Assembly (NCBI GenBank): GCA_020631335.1
Contig: JAHDHK010000002.1
Span: forward strand, 33,515 to 66,724
Source of the DNA: Chromatiales bacterium
GTDB lineage: Bacteria > Pseudomonadota > Gammaproteobacteria > Granulosicoccales > Granulosicoccaceae
Reading direction: 5' to 3'
Length of the DNA: 33,210 nucleotides
Below, piece by piece: positions 16,461 to 24,436 of the stretch. How positions within the stretch are numbered: the stretch's first letter is position 1; each line of letters opens with the position of its first letter. The translations under genes and the position numbers were made by a program. The notes under the pieces are model-generated. The model was not told where the DNA came from. It ran no database searches and saw only the letters and a list, made by a program, of their open reading frames with translations.

Positions 16461-17287
16461 GTGCGAGTCCGTAGCCGTGGATTCAAGGCATCGTTAAGAC
16501 CTTCTCCCACCAGGTTGATGGCCAGTACCGTCAGCAGTATTGCTACCCCGGGAAATGTGCAAACCCACCACGCCGATCGCAGTACCGTCCGCCCCGCGCC
16601 AATCTGAAAACCCCAGCTGATAATATTGGGATCACCGAGCCCGAGGAAGGACAAACCGCTTTCGATCAGGATCGCTGTGGCAACCATCAGTGAGCCGGCG
16701 ACAATAATAGGCGACAGGCAATTCGGCAGAATCTCCTTAACCATGATGCGGATATCACTCATGCCGACCGTGTGGCAGGCCTGAATAAATTCCCGGTTGC
16801 GCAGCGAGATAAATTCACCGCGCACTAAACGGGCAACCGCAGGCCAGGACACCACCGCTATCGCAATAATAATGCTTTGTATTGACGGCTTCATGATTGC
16901 CACAAGCAGTATGGCAAAAACAAATGATGGAATGGTTTGAAACATCTCGGTGACACGCATCAGAATATCGTCTACCCAGCCACCGTAGTAACCGGCTAAT
17001 CCACCCAGTACAGCGCCGACAAATACGGCAACTGCTGTGGCAAGCCCCGCAATCAACAGTGAGGTTCTGGCACCATAAGCAATGCCTGCGGCAACGTCAC
17101 GGCCCAGGGTGTCACTGCCGAGTAAAAAACCGTTGGTGCCCGGGGCTGACATGGGCTTACCGGCCAGCGTGAAAGGATCGTCCTCAAAGACGATGCCCGC
17201 GAACATTGCCATTATAAAAACCAGGCACAGAATAATCAGACCGAAGACGGCCGATTTATTTCGTCGATAGAGTTGCCAGAAACTCAT
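16457..17287 (-). CDS. ABC transporter permease, DppC/OppC type
   Basis: This is the second inner-membrane permease of the peptide-type importer. The 276 residues begin MSFWQLYRRNKSAVFGLIILCLVF, the usual DppC N-terminal helix, followed by a periplasmic stretch with GTNGFLLGSDTLGRDVAAGIAYGARTSL, the family-specific motif. The cytoplasmic EAA-like loop is SLRNREFIQACHTVGMSDIRIMVKEILPN, and LIESGLSFLGLGDPNIISWG completes the family set. The ATG at 17287 follows directly after the stop of the DppB-like gene (TGAATG), and its own stop overlaps the ATPase start, so these three genes are one translational unit. Confidence 0.95.
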   Translation of the reverse strand: MSFWQLYRRNKSAVFGLIILCLVFIMAMFAGIVFEDDPFTLAGKPMSAPGTNGFLLGSDTLGRDVAAGIAYGARTSLLIAGLATAVAVFVGAVLGGLAGYYGGWVDDILMRVTEMFQTIPSFVFAILLVAIMKPSIQSIIIAIAVVSWPAVARLVRGEFISLRNREFIQACHTVGMSDIRIMVKEILPNCLSPIIVAGSLMVATAILIESGLSFLGLGDPNIISWGFQIGAGRTVLRSAWWVCTFPGVAILLTVLAINLVGEGLNDALNPRLRTRT

Positions 17288-18274
17288 TCAGGACACCTCG
17301 ATTCGTGGGTCGAGAAAAGAATAAATAATATCAACGATTAAATTGATCGCGACCACCAGCAGCGCGGAGAGCAGGAAAATGCCCAGTAATAAATTGAGGT
17401 CACGAGCGAAAAGGGCTTCATAGGCCAGCATGCCGAGCCCAGGCCAGGCAAATACCGATTCCACAATGACTGAACCGCCGATCAGTGCACCGACCTGAAC
17501 CCCCGCCATGGTAACGACCGGCAACAGTGCATTGCGCAGTACATGAACAAACATAATGCGCCTTTCGGTCATGCCTTTGGCGCGGGCGGTGATCACATAG
17601 TCCATGCCGGCCTGTTCTAACATGGATGCCCGCATCAACCGTGTATACAGTGCCAGATAGAACAGAGATAGGGTGATTGTCGGCATCACCAAATGATGTG
17701 CAATGTCTTTAACCCGGTCCCAGCCTTCGTAGAACATCACCACATTCTCAATACCGCTGGTCGGAAACCATCTCAGTTTTAGTGCAAACACTACGATCAT
17801 CATCAGCCCTATCCAGAACAATGGTGTGGCATAAGTGATCAGTGCAAAAATTGAAATCAGGTTATCTTTCCAGGTGTTCAGACCCGCTGCTGCCAGCAGA
17901 CCCAGGACGATACCGAAACCGACAGCAATCACGATGGTGGAGACCATCAGTAATAGTGTGGGAACAAATCGGTCCAGAACCAGTTCGGTGACGGGCATGC
18001 CGTGCCTGAACGAGTAACCCAAATCAAACGATAATACGTTTTTAAGGTAAACCACTAGCTGCACTGGCAGGGGTTTGTCCAGGCCGAACTTCTCGCGTAA
18101 CTGCGCCATATATTCAGGTGTGGCCGACCCGGCCTCACCTGCCAGTACATCTACCGCGTCACCCTCTGCCAGGTGAAGCAGAAAAAAATTGACCACAAGA
18201 ATAGCGAATATAACGGGAATGGCTTGTAGCAGGCGCTTGAGTACATACCGTACTCGCTTCGTATTCTGGCTCAT
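17288..18274 (-). CDS. ABC transporter permease, DppB/OppB type
   Basis: This is the first inner-membrane permease of the importer. The 328 residues open VRYVLKRLLQAIPVIFAILVVNFFLLHLAEGD, the standard DppB first helix. They continue with LREKFGLDKPLPVQ and DLGYSFRHGMPV in the periplasmic loop, ATPLFWIGLMMI, the cytoplasmic loop RLMRASMLEQAGMDYVITARAKGM (EAA loop), and the C-terminal PGLGMLAYEALFARDLNLLLGIFLL. The start ATG lies at 18274, about 137 bases after the binding-protein stop, with a hairpin terminator in between. Together with DppC it should form the channel. Confidence 0.95.
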   Translation of the reverse strand: MSQNTKRVRYVLKRLLQAIPVIFAILVVNFFLLHLAEGDAVDVLAGEAGSATPEYMAQLREKFGLDKPLPVQLVVYLKNVLSFDLGYSFRHGMPVTELVLDRFVPTLLLMVSTIVIAVGFGIVLGLLAAAGLNTWKDNLISIFALITYATPLFWIGLMMIVVFALKLRWFPTSGIENVVMFYEGWDRVKDIAHHLVMPTITLSLFYLALYTRLMRASMLEQAGMDYVITARAKGMTERRIMFVHVLRNALLPVVTMAGVQVGALIGGSVIVESVFAWPGLGMLAYEALFARDLNLLLGIFLLSALLVVAINLIVDIIYSFLDPRIEVS

Positions 18275-18358
18275 AGATAGTTAAGCAATGGTTTGTGCCT
18301 GTCTGTTGATAGACATGATCCCGCACAGCTGATCAATGAAAAATGGACTTTCCAAATA

Positions 18359-18386
18359 AATCAGCCGAGCAAGAGCTCGGCTGATT
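18359..18386 (-). terminator. Hairpin with T-rich tail between binding-protein and permease genes
   Basis: A perfect 12-bp stem (18359-18370 with 18375-18386, four-base loop) is followed on the transcribed strand by a T-rich tail whose first two T residues close the stem, reading TTTATTTGG in all. This is the form of an intrinsic terminator. It sits 25 bases past the binding-protein stop inside an otherwise continuous operon, so partial read-through would give less permease than binding protein. Confidence 0.65.
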
Positions 18387-18411
18387 CGCAACTACCCGGT
18401 AAACGGGTAAT

Positions 18412-19998
18412 TTATTTTTCCAGCCATGTTTTGTCAAAGGACGAGTACGAACCCATCGCTGAGAAGTCATGGTTTTTAAGCTTGCTGTTGAACACAGTGA
18501 TAAATTCCAGTTCAAACAGATTGACCACTGGCTGGTCAGTGCTGAGCTTGTCCTGAATTTTATGGTAGATGCCAACTCTTGCTTCCGGGTCGGCCGATGT
18601 AGCGCCTTGTACCAAAAGCTCATCAAGCTCCGCGTCACTGTAGCGGGTTGAGTTAACAAACGGTGTTCCGGCGCGAATCTGATCCGTACCGTAGTGACGA
18701 TGTACGCCAATGACCGGGTCGGGTAACTGATAAAAATAGTTCAGGTTCATCGCGTAGTCGTAGTCACCGTATACGCGCTTGATCCAGGTCGGTACATCTT
18801 CGTAGCGCAGATCAAGCTCTATGCCGATCTCAGCGACAGCCTGCTTGATGTACTCACCTGCGCGGCGCCATTCTTCACCATAGGGAATAAGATCAAGGGT
18901 AGCCTTAACGCGCACACCGTCGGCATCAGCACTTATCCCTGCATCGTCCAGCAGCTTAATCGCTGCTGCAACATCCGGCTTTTCAGGATAATTTGCACTC
19001 GGCTTGTAGAGTCCGGTGGGCTCGTAGTTTGAAGACAAAGCGCTGGTGGCTTTTTTACCGTAGCCGAACCAGATGTTGTCGATAAAAAACTGCCGATCAA
19101 GCGTGAGTGAAATTGCGTTTCTGACAGCCGGGTTATCAAACGGTGGTTCAGTGGTATCAAATTCCAGCAACGCCATCGGATTGATCATGGAGTAACCGTC
19201 AGTGGTGGTGCCGATGTCATCCATTTCCCGCATACGAACCACGTCAACATTAGGAATAGCGCCGAAAGCACCGTACATTACCTCGCCGTTTTCCATGGCA
19301 GCGGTTCGGGTTGAAGCGTCGGGAATTACCCTGGCGACCACTCTGTCCAGGTAGGGCAGGCCTTCTTTCCAGTAGTTTTCATTTTTTTCAAGGCGAATGT
19401 ATTGGCCCTTTTTCCACTCTACAAACTTGAATGGCCCTGTGCCGACTGGATTATTGCCCAGTTCTGCTTCGCGAATATCTTTCCCTTCAAGAAGATGCTT
19501 CGGTACGATTGGTGACTCGTACCCTGCAAATGCGCGCATCATATAAGGTGCGGGCCGCTCCAGCTTAAAAATTGCCGTGTGCTCGTCTGGCGTTTGAATT
19601 TCTTTGACTTCTTTAAACGAGTTGGGTCCACGCGGATGAAACTGCTTTAGCACGTCCATAATGGTGAACTGTACATCTGCCGACGTGAACGGCTCGCCGT
19701 CGTGCCAGGTAACACCTTTTTGTAGATTGAAGGTCACCGTTAAGCCATCGTCACTGATTTCATAGCTCTCAGCCAGCTCAGGTACAATATTGAGTTCAAG
19801 GTCGTAGTCGAGCAGGCCCTGATAGATTTTCGGTGCGACGAGCCCGATCGGGCCGGATGTAGAAAGATACGGTGCCAGTGATGGTGGCTCCGGCTGAACG
19901 ATATAGACCAGATTTCCACCGGCCTGCTGTGCAAAAGCCATTTTGCATGACATAAACAGCGCCATGCCGACAAACAGAAAGAATTTTCTCATTGACAT
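18412..19998 (-). CDS. ABC transporter substrate-binding protein, family 5 (DppA/OppA-like)
   Basis: This is the periplasmic binding protein for peptides or related compounds. The 528 residues begin with a signal peptide (MSMRKFFLFVGMALFMSCKMAFA, cleavage before QQAGG). Although a cysteine occurs in it, the context MSCK is not a lipobox. The family 5 signature is seen in VPELAESYEISDDGLTVTFN, then LQKGVTWHDGEPFTSADVQFT and NNPVGTGPFKF. The start is well supported: AAGGAG lies seven bases before the ATG at 19998. The gene leads the operon, with a terminator-like hairpin before the permeases. The ligand (peptide, opine, sugar oligomer or metal chelate) cannot be decided from sequence. Confidence 0.95.
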   Translation of the reverse strand: MSMRKFFLFVGMALFMSCKMAFAQQAGGNLVYIVQPEPPSLAPYLSTSGPIGLVAPKIYQGLLDYDLELNIVPELAESYEISDDGLTVTFNLQKGVTWHDGEPFTSADVQFTIMDVLKQFHPRGPNSFKEVKEIQTPDEHTAIFKLERPAPYMMRAFAGYESPIVPKHLLEGKDIREAELGNNPVGTGPFKFVEWKKGQYIRLEKNENYWKEGLPYLDRVVARVIPDASTRTAAMENGEVMYGAFGAIPNVDVVRMREMDDIGTTTDGYSMINPMALLEFDTTEPPFDNPAVRNAISLTLDRQFFIDNIWFGYGKKATSALSSNYEPTGLYKPSANYPEKPDVAAAIKLLDDAGISADADGVRVKATLDLIPYGEEWRRAGEYIKQAVAEIGIELDLRYEDVPTWIKRVYGDYDYAMNLNYFYQLPDPVIGVHRHYGTDQIRAGTPFVNSTRYSDAELDELLVQGATSADPEARVGIYHKIQDKLSTDQPVVNLFELEFITVFNSKLKNHDFSAMGSYSSFDKTWLEK

Positions 19999-20432
19999 GT
20001 AGTTTCTCCTTATTAAATTTCCCCACCGCAGTAAACTCTATTTTTGCGCTATTTTCCAGAACTATTTGTTCTTGAATCGAATCAATAAAATTTGAGGTGA
20101 TGTCTAAATTGCATCGGGGTGATGCGGTTTGATTTCAGCAAGGTTGTCGGTGAGCGCAGTGAACTGTTCGCATTGATTCCATTTTCACAAAACAAATATC
20201 AGGCGGTTGGTAGCGAAAGGTGCTGACAGTGTGTGGCGAATAACGGTGTGACTAAAGTGTTTTCCGATTGCGTAGCTGCCTGTTGCAGCAGTAGTCACCA
20301 GCGTACTGGCTGTGCATCACGCGTGTCAGAGTTGTGTGTGGTGGTGGTGTTCAAATAGTGAACTGAATATTCTGCGTTAGCAGTGCAGAAAAAAATTGCG
20401 GAAACATGTGTGGTGATATTTCCAATAGCAAA

Positions 20433-20463
20433 CGCTATCGAAAAAATTGTTTCGGCTATAGCG
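20433..20463. other. Structured inverted repeat in gene-free region
   Basis: CGCTAT-CGAAA at 20433-20443 pairs with TTTCG (20450-20454) and ATAGCG (20458-20463), giving an 11-bp stem with a three-base bulge and a six-base loop. It could be part of an untranslated RNA or a leftover terminator. No T-run follows in either direction. Confidence 0.35.
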
Positions 20464-20971
20464 CAGCGGTTCGATCACACTGTTGTTTTCAGTGAGAAAA
20501 GGTAGTGCCCGAATGCCATCAAATAAAGTTAACATTCTATGTCAGTTTAAACTATCCAGCGGTTGTGGGAGGGTGAGAAATGGTCCTGCTATGTATTTTT
20601 GGTAAGTAGATATTACCGCTATAAAAAGTTCTTCTGTCGTAAATGTGTTGTCGGTTTGGCGGGTAGATAAACTCAAACATCAAACTCTGGTGGACGTCCT
20701 TGTTCTAAACGTTATTATCATCGCGGCCTCGCTTTCGCGTCGGGTTACTTTATAAGTTATGCCGGCAAGTGTTAAGTTCGCCGTTCCCGAACGTTGTCGT
20801 AAAAATTGCGCTGCGCACATCTTGCTAAAAAGCCCCCTAAGCGCGAGCAAGGATTCCGGCGGAATACCGTGTCGGGGCAGTGTTGGTTAACCCTAAAAGG
20901 TGTACAAACCGTCGTTTCCTACATTTATTCCGGGGGAGCAGCTCTATTTTTCTGCCATTCCGGGAACCTCG

Positions 20972-21000
20972 TTGACTAATTGCACTCGAACAATGATATT
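20972..21000 (+). promoter_or_regulatory. Candidate sigma70 promoter upstream of the DUF3179 gene
   Basis: TTGACT (20972-20977, five of six) is followed after exactly 17 bases by GATATT (20995-21000, four of six). It would start transcription near 21007 and leave a leader of about 275 bases before the DUF3179 gene, long enough for regulation by RNA structure. The match is from visual reading only. Confidence 0.4.
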
Positions 21001-21283
21001 AGTCGGGTGTTGAAATACGTGATGAGCGACGGTCTGAGAGGGCCCCTGACCGCTGACAAGGGCAACCGAAAAGGCGCAGTTGATGAGTTATAAATGAGCA
21101 TTTTTACTGAGCTGGCGTTCCGGGGTGAATTTAATGCTCTCTGGCACCACGCGATAACTGGCGCAACAGTTTTTCAACAGCCCGATAGGCGGTGGCCGGG
21201 ACCACAGTCTCCATAACGGGAGCAGGCGCACGCGCTACCCTGATTACGCTGAAACACTTACCAGAAAATTGGTTGTCAATATC

Positions 21284-22681
21284 ATGAGTACCTTTATAAC
21301 TGTGTATCACCGAACGCAACAGCCTGTCTTATGTATTGTGCTGACAATGGCGCTGTGTTGTGGCTTGTCGATCTGGTCGGGGGCTCAGGCAGCAGACTCA
21401 TTACCCGACAGAGTGATCGAGCGTTATGGTGAGCCACCTGCAATTGGTGATGGTGAGCTTTCTCCGGCCATACAGTTTGCAGCTCGCGTGGCTTTCATCG
21501 ACAGTACGGTATTAACTACATGGGGTAAAAATCAGGAGCAGGCGCTCGAGGCAATTGCTGAATCGGGCGACGCGCGGCTGGCATGGATTATCAGCGACAT
21601 GATGCGATTCGCCTCTGTGCGTGAGCCCTATATTGCATTGACTCGTACCGCTTCACAGTTGCTCGGAAAAGAATTCCAGCTTCAGAATGCATGGCCGGAT
21701 GTGACTAATCATCTGCTGGCCTGGAATATTCCCGCACCACCGGATTACTTTAATTATAAGCGTGCCATTTTTACTACTCATATACCCGGTTGGGAAGCGA
21801 TATTTATAGAAGGTGATATCGACTGGCGGCTGGTGTCATGGGGTGGGGTACTTATTGACAATCGTGCGTATGACACCACCGATCAGGGGTGTAACTGTAT
21901 TCCCGCTATTGATAATCCCGAGGTCAGCAAAGCCGCCGATACCACCTGGCTTAAAGATGACGATATCGTTTTCGGTATCGAGCTCAACGGCGAGGCGCGG
22001 GCTTATCCTCGACGAATAATGGAAGTGCGCGAAATGGTTAACGATACGCTGGGTGGACGTGATCTGGGTATTCCTTACTGTACTCTATGCGGCGCAGCCC
22101 AGGCCTACTTTACCGATGCACCGGTGCAGGGTGTTGAGCGTCCGATACTGCGAACCTCGGGCCTGTTAAGTCGATCCAATAAAATCATGTATGACCTGAA
22201 CACAAATTCGATTTTTGACACGTTCAGAGGGCATGCTGTGACTGGTCCGCTGGCTGAAAAAGGCGTGGCGTTAAAGCAGGCCAGTGTAATCACCACCAGC
22301 TGGGGTAGCTGGAAGCAGGAGCATCCCGATACCACGGTACTGCTGGAACGCTATGCGCTCGGGCGCGATCCGGATTTCCGTAACGGCAGGGATGCCAACG
22401 GTCCTATTTTTCCAATCGGCGATGTAGACCCGCGCCTGCCGGTGCATGAAGACATCATCGGTGTGATTTCAGCTTCCGGTAAACCGGTGGCATTCCAGCA
22501 AACAAAGGCTTATCTGGTGCTTTCACGCGGGGAAGAAGTCTTGTTCGACAATGTCCGTCTTAAACTGACTGCAGGTGGCATTGAAGCCGTTGATGAATCC
22601 GGTGCCGGGTTGGGAAGCCATCAGGCGTTCTGGTTTGCCTGGTCACAGTTTCATCCGAAAACCAGCTTATGGGCGCCATAA
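21284..22681 (+). CDS. Secreted DUF3179-family protein
   Basis: This is a 465-residue exported protein of unknown activity. A signal peptide (about 1-37) ends in SIWSGAQA before ADSLPD. The DUF3179 core occupies the C-terminal two thirds: a region with DIVFGIELNGEARAYPRRIMEVREMVND, then GIPYCTLCGAAQAYF with the family's conserved Cys, LRTSGLLSRSNKIMYDLNTNSIFDTFRGHAVTGPL, and TTSWGSWKQEHPDTTVL. The N-terminal part of about 120 residues is helical and not assigned. The start ATG at 21284 is chosen for the signal peptide; an upstream in-frame codon at 21269 is less likely. The gene converges on the intradiol dioxygenase gene with about 57 bases between stops. Catalysis through the CxxC pair is conceivable but unproven. 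Confidence 0.88.
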   Translation: MSTFITVYHRTQQPVLCIVLTMALCCGLSIWSGAQAADSLPDRVIERYGEPPAIGDGELSPAIQFAARVAFIDSTVLTTWGKNQEQALEAIAESGDARLAWIISDMMRFASVREPYIALTRTASQLLGKEFQLQNAWPDVTNHLLAWNIPAPPDYFNYKRAIFTTHIPGWEAIFIEGDIDWRLVSWGGVLIDNRAYDTTDQGCNCIPAIDNPEVSKAADTTWLKDDDIVFGIELNGEARAYPRRIMEVREMVNDTLGGRDLGIPYCTLCGAAQAYFTDAPVQGVERPILRTSGLLSRSNKIMYDLNTNSIFDTFRGHAVTGPLAEKGVALKQASVITTSWGSWKQEHPDTTVLLERYALGRDPDFRNGRDANGPIFPIGDVDPRLPVHEDIIGVISASGKPVAFQQTKAYLVLSRGEEVLFDNVRLKLTAGGIEAVDESGAGLGSHQAFWFAWSQFHPKTSLWAP

Positions 22682-22738
22682 GCCGGCTGTTGATATTGCA
22701 TCTGGCGCAATGGTATTCAATAGTCTGTTAGTTGCCTG

Positions 22739-23530
22739 CTAAGCAGGTACGACTAAATCCATCGATGCCAGTAGCCGGTTTTCCCGTTCTACTACGTTCA
22801 TTATCGGAAAACCCATCGATTTGGTCGATCGTGAAACAGGACGTTCGTTTGAGTACGGCGCTGTTTGCATGATCTTCAGGTTGACATCTTCCGGCAGGTT
22901 GGCCTGACTGGTCAGCAGGTTTTTACCGTTCACATGTGCCTTCATGTGGATATGAATCGGTTGTCCGTAATAAAACCCCGGGTAGACGGTGTCGAACTCG
23001 GCAATACCGTCTTCGTCAGTAACCAGTGCGCCACGGCAGAAGCGTTCTTCAAGGTTAGGTTCAAGATGCCCGAATAAGATGATTTTGGTCATTGGCGGGC
23101 GGGTATCTGGGTCGCTGTCATAGCCGGAGTAATGTCCTGTCGCATTGCAGGCCCATATATCGACAATGCCGCCTGAAACCGGCTTGCAGCCGGAGTCAAC
23201 GAGGCGGAAAGCCACAGTGAGTGGATGCCCCGGCTGTCCTTCGGCTATGTTTTTACCGTTGCCCGGGACACAGGTAAAGTACGGCCCTTCGAAGCTGTCT
23301 TCCATTAACTGGCAGCTACTTGCAGAAAAGTCTTCCGGTCGGGCCAGCCGTGCCGCCTTATCTGATATGGGCACTTCCAGATTATTGCAGGTTTGCTTGC
23401 CGCGCAAAGTGCGTTCGATGACGCCGCGGTTGGGGCCGATACCGTCTTGCGCTTTTGAGCTGCCCGTAGCACAGGCACCCAGAAGAGTCGTCGCAGAGAG
23501 TGTCAGGTATTGTCTTCTTGATATTGGCAT
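22739..23530 (-). CDS. Intradiol ring-cleavage dioxygenase-like exported lipoprotein
   Basis: This protein of about 263 residues belongs to the protocatechuate/catechol 1,2-dioxygenase family, non-haem Fe(III) enzymes that open catechol rings. The four expected iron ligands can be placed: Tyr134 (TGHYSGY), Tyr187 (YPGFYYG), His193 and His195 (PIHIH). The N-terminus MPISRRQYLTLSATTLLGAC is unusual for the classic enzymes: it has a twin-arginine-like pair and a lipobox (LGAC, Cys20), pointing to export and lipid anchoring. I choose the ATG at 23530 so that the signal is N-terminal; an upstream start at 23560 adds ten residues. No other aromatic-degradation gene is adjacent, so the physiological substrate is unclear. 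It converges on the DUF3179 gene. Confidence 0.85.
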   Translation of the reverse strand: MPISRRQYLTLSATTLLGACATGSSKAQDGIGPNRGVIERTLRGKQTCNNLEVPISDKAARLARPEDFSASSCQLMEDSFEGPYFTCVPGNGKNIAEGQPGHPLTVAFRLVDSGCKPVSGGIVDIWACNATGHYSGYDSDPDTRPPMTKIILFGHLEPNLEERFCRGALVTDEDGIAEFDTVYPGFYYGQPIHIHMKAHVNGKNLLTSQANLPEDVNLKIMQTAPYSNERPVSRSTKSMGFPIMNVVERENRLLASMDLVVPA

Positions 23531-23815
23531 TGTCAATTTACTCGTCTTCAGTTCAAGCAACTTCCGTTCAAAAAGCCGGGTTGATGTCTGCTGTGGTAGT
23601 TAAGGCGACGGGCCGCCTGATCCAGTCAAATTGTCCGGACATACTATAGCGAACCTGACACCGATTAATATGATGTGACTGTTCGCTGGAGAGGAACACA
23701 GAATTCAAAAAAGCGTGTGTTGTATATAAAAAGGAAAGACTGAAGAATCGATAGAGAAGCTGGTGTTTCCCATTACAGATTCTTCCTCGCCAACACAGAA
23801 AACGGAACCCTCCCC

Positions 23816-24248
23816 ATGAAACCGGTAAATCTCCTCGCCTCTCTGTTTTTACTTTTTACTGTAACGACATTGCAGGCAAATGAAGCCACAGAAATTACTT
23901 TTAAAGAAGGCAGTGTGCTTATTCGATGTGGTACACCACCTGGCCAGAGTGACCATATCAGTGATGCGCTGTTTGAATCAGCCTTTCCGCATTTGATGAC
24001 CGCTTTGCAGCAGCGAGCTCACGAAGGGTTGGTAAGTCGTGCCGCTCGGTGCTTTGAAGCAGGGGATCTTTATTGTCGTATCCGGTGAAGACAAAGAGCA
24101 GGCATTGGCAAACTCAAAGGTGGTTATGTCTGACCTCAGTAACATTATGGAAAAGGCCATTAAGGACACCGGTGAAGCACCCCCTTTCAGCCCGGACGAA
24201 GCCTGCCTTGTTGGCGAGATAGGGCCTGTTGCCATTCTGCCTAAGTAG
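23816..24248 (+). pseudogene. Small secreted protein gene with an apparent frameshift
   Basis: The first part (23816-24088) encodes a signal peptide (MKPVNLLASLFLLFTVTTLQA) and a mature start NEATEITFKEGSVLIRCGTPPG, but runs into a stop after 90 residues. The second part (24036-24248, a different frame) reads VPLGALKQGIFIVVSGEDKE and on to the end EACLVGEIGPVAILPK, with no good ribosome site of its own. Both parts look protein-like, and joining them near base 24040 by skipping one base gives one secreted protein of about 143 residues. The causes could be a single-base insertion, a sequencing error or programmed shifting. No slippery heptamer is obvious. The family is not recognised. Confidence 0.6.
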
Positions 24249-24296
24249 TTTCTAATTCGTATCAACTGCAGCACAGCTAAAAAACAAGTTATCAAT

Positions 24297-24338
24297 CCGG
24301 GAATGCCTGTTAGCAATGCTTAACGGGCATTCTCCCCG
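24297..24338. terminator. Probable bidirectional terminator hairpin
   Basis: GAATGCCTGTTA (24301-24312) pairs with TAACGGGCATTC (24321-24332) through an eight-base loop with one G-T wobble; outer CCGG/CCGG adds four more pairs after a short bulge. It lies between the frameshifted gene and the convergent epoxide hydrolase gene. On the minus strand a six-T run follows about ten bases later; on the plus strand there is none. Confidence 0.5.
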
Positions 24339-24436
24339 GGCTTATATCAGGTAAAATTAGCTCCCTTCCCGAGGTTTTAATGCAACGGGTCTCCAACACG
24401 CTGCTAATAGCCGGCAAGTTCACTGTACCGGCAAAG

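Larger units (their letters stand above)
19999..21283. other. Large gene-free region
   Basis: Nearly 1.3 kb separates the divergent binding-protein gene and DUF3179 gene, with no open frame that looks like a protein. Contents seen: the strong ribosome site for the minus-strand gene (AAGGAG near 20006-20011 on the opposite strand), a 5-bp palindrome AGAAC/GTTCT at 20058-20072, a larger hairpin at 20433-20463, a short stem ATTCC/GGAAT near 20853-20865, a candidate plus-strand promoter at 20972-21000 and a CGGTC/GACCG stem near 21030-21055. No tRNA or known riboswitch core was recognised. Confidence 0.5.

Noticed and set aside
20760-20891. A 43-codon frame beginning ATGCCGGCAAGTGTT
   Set aside because: No ribosome site and no hydrophobic or domain-like pattern; consistent with chance.
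20990-21100. Possible TPP- or glycine-type riboswitch (CTGAGAGGG-like and AAGGGCAACCG strings)
   Set aside because: Only short fragments resemble the conserved cores; the order and partner strands of either riboswitch are missing, and the downstream gene is not a typical target.
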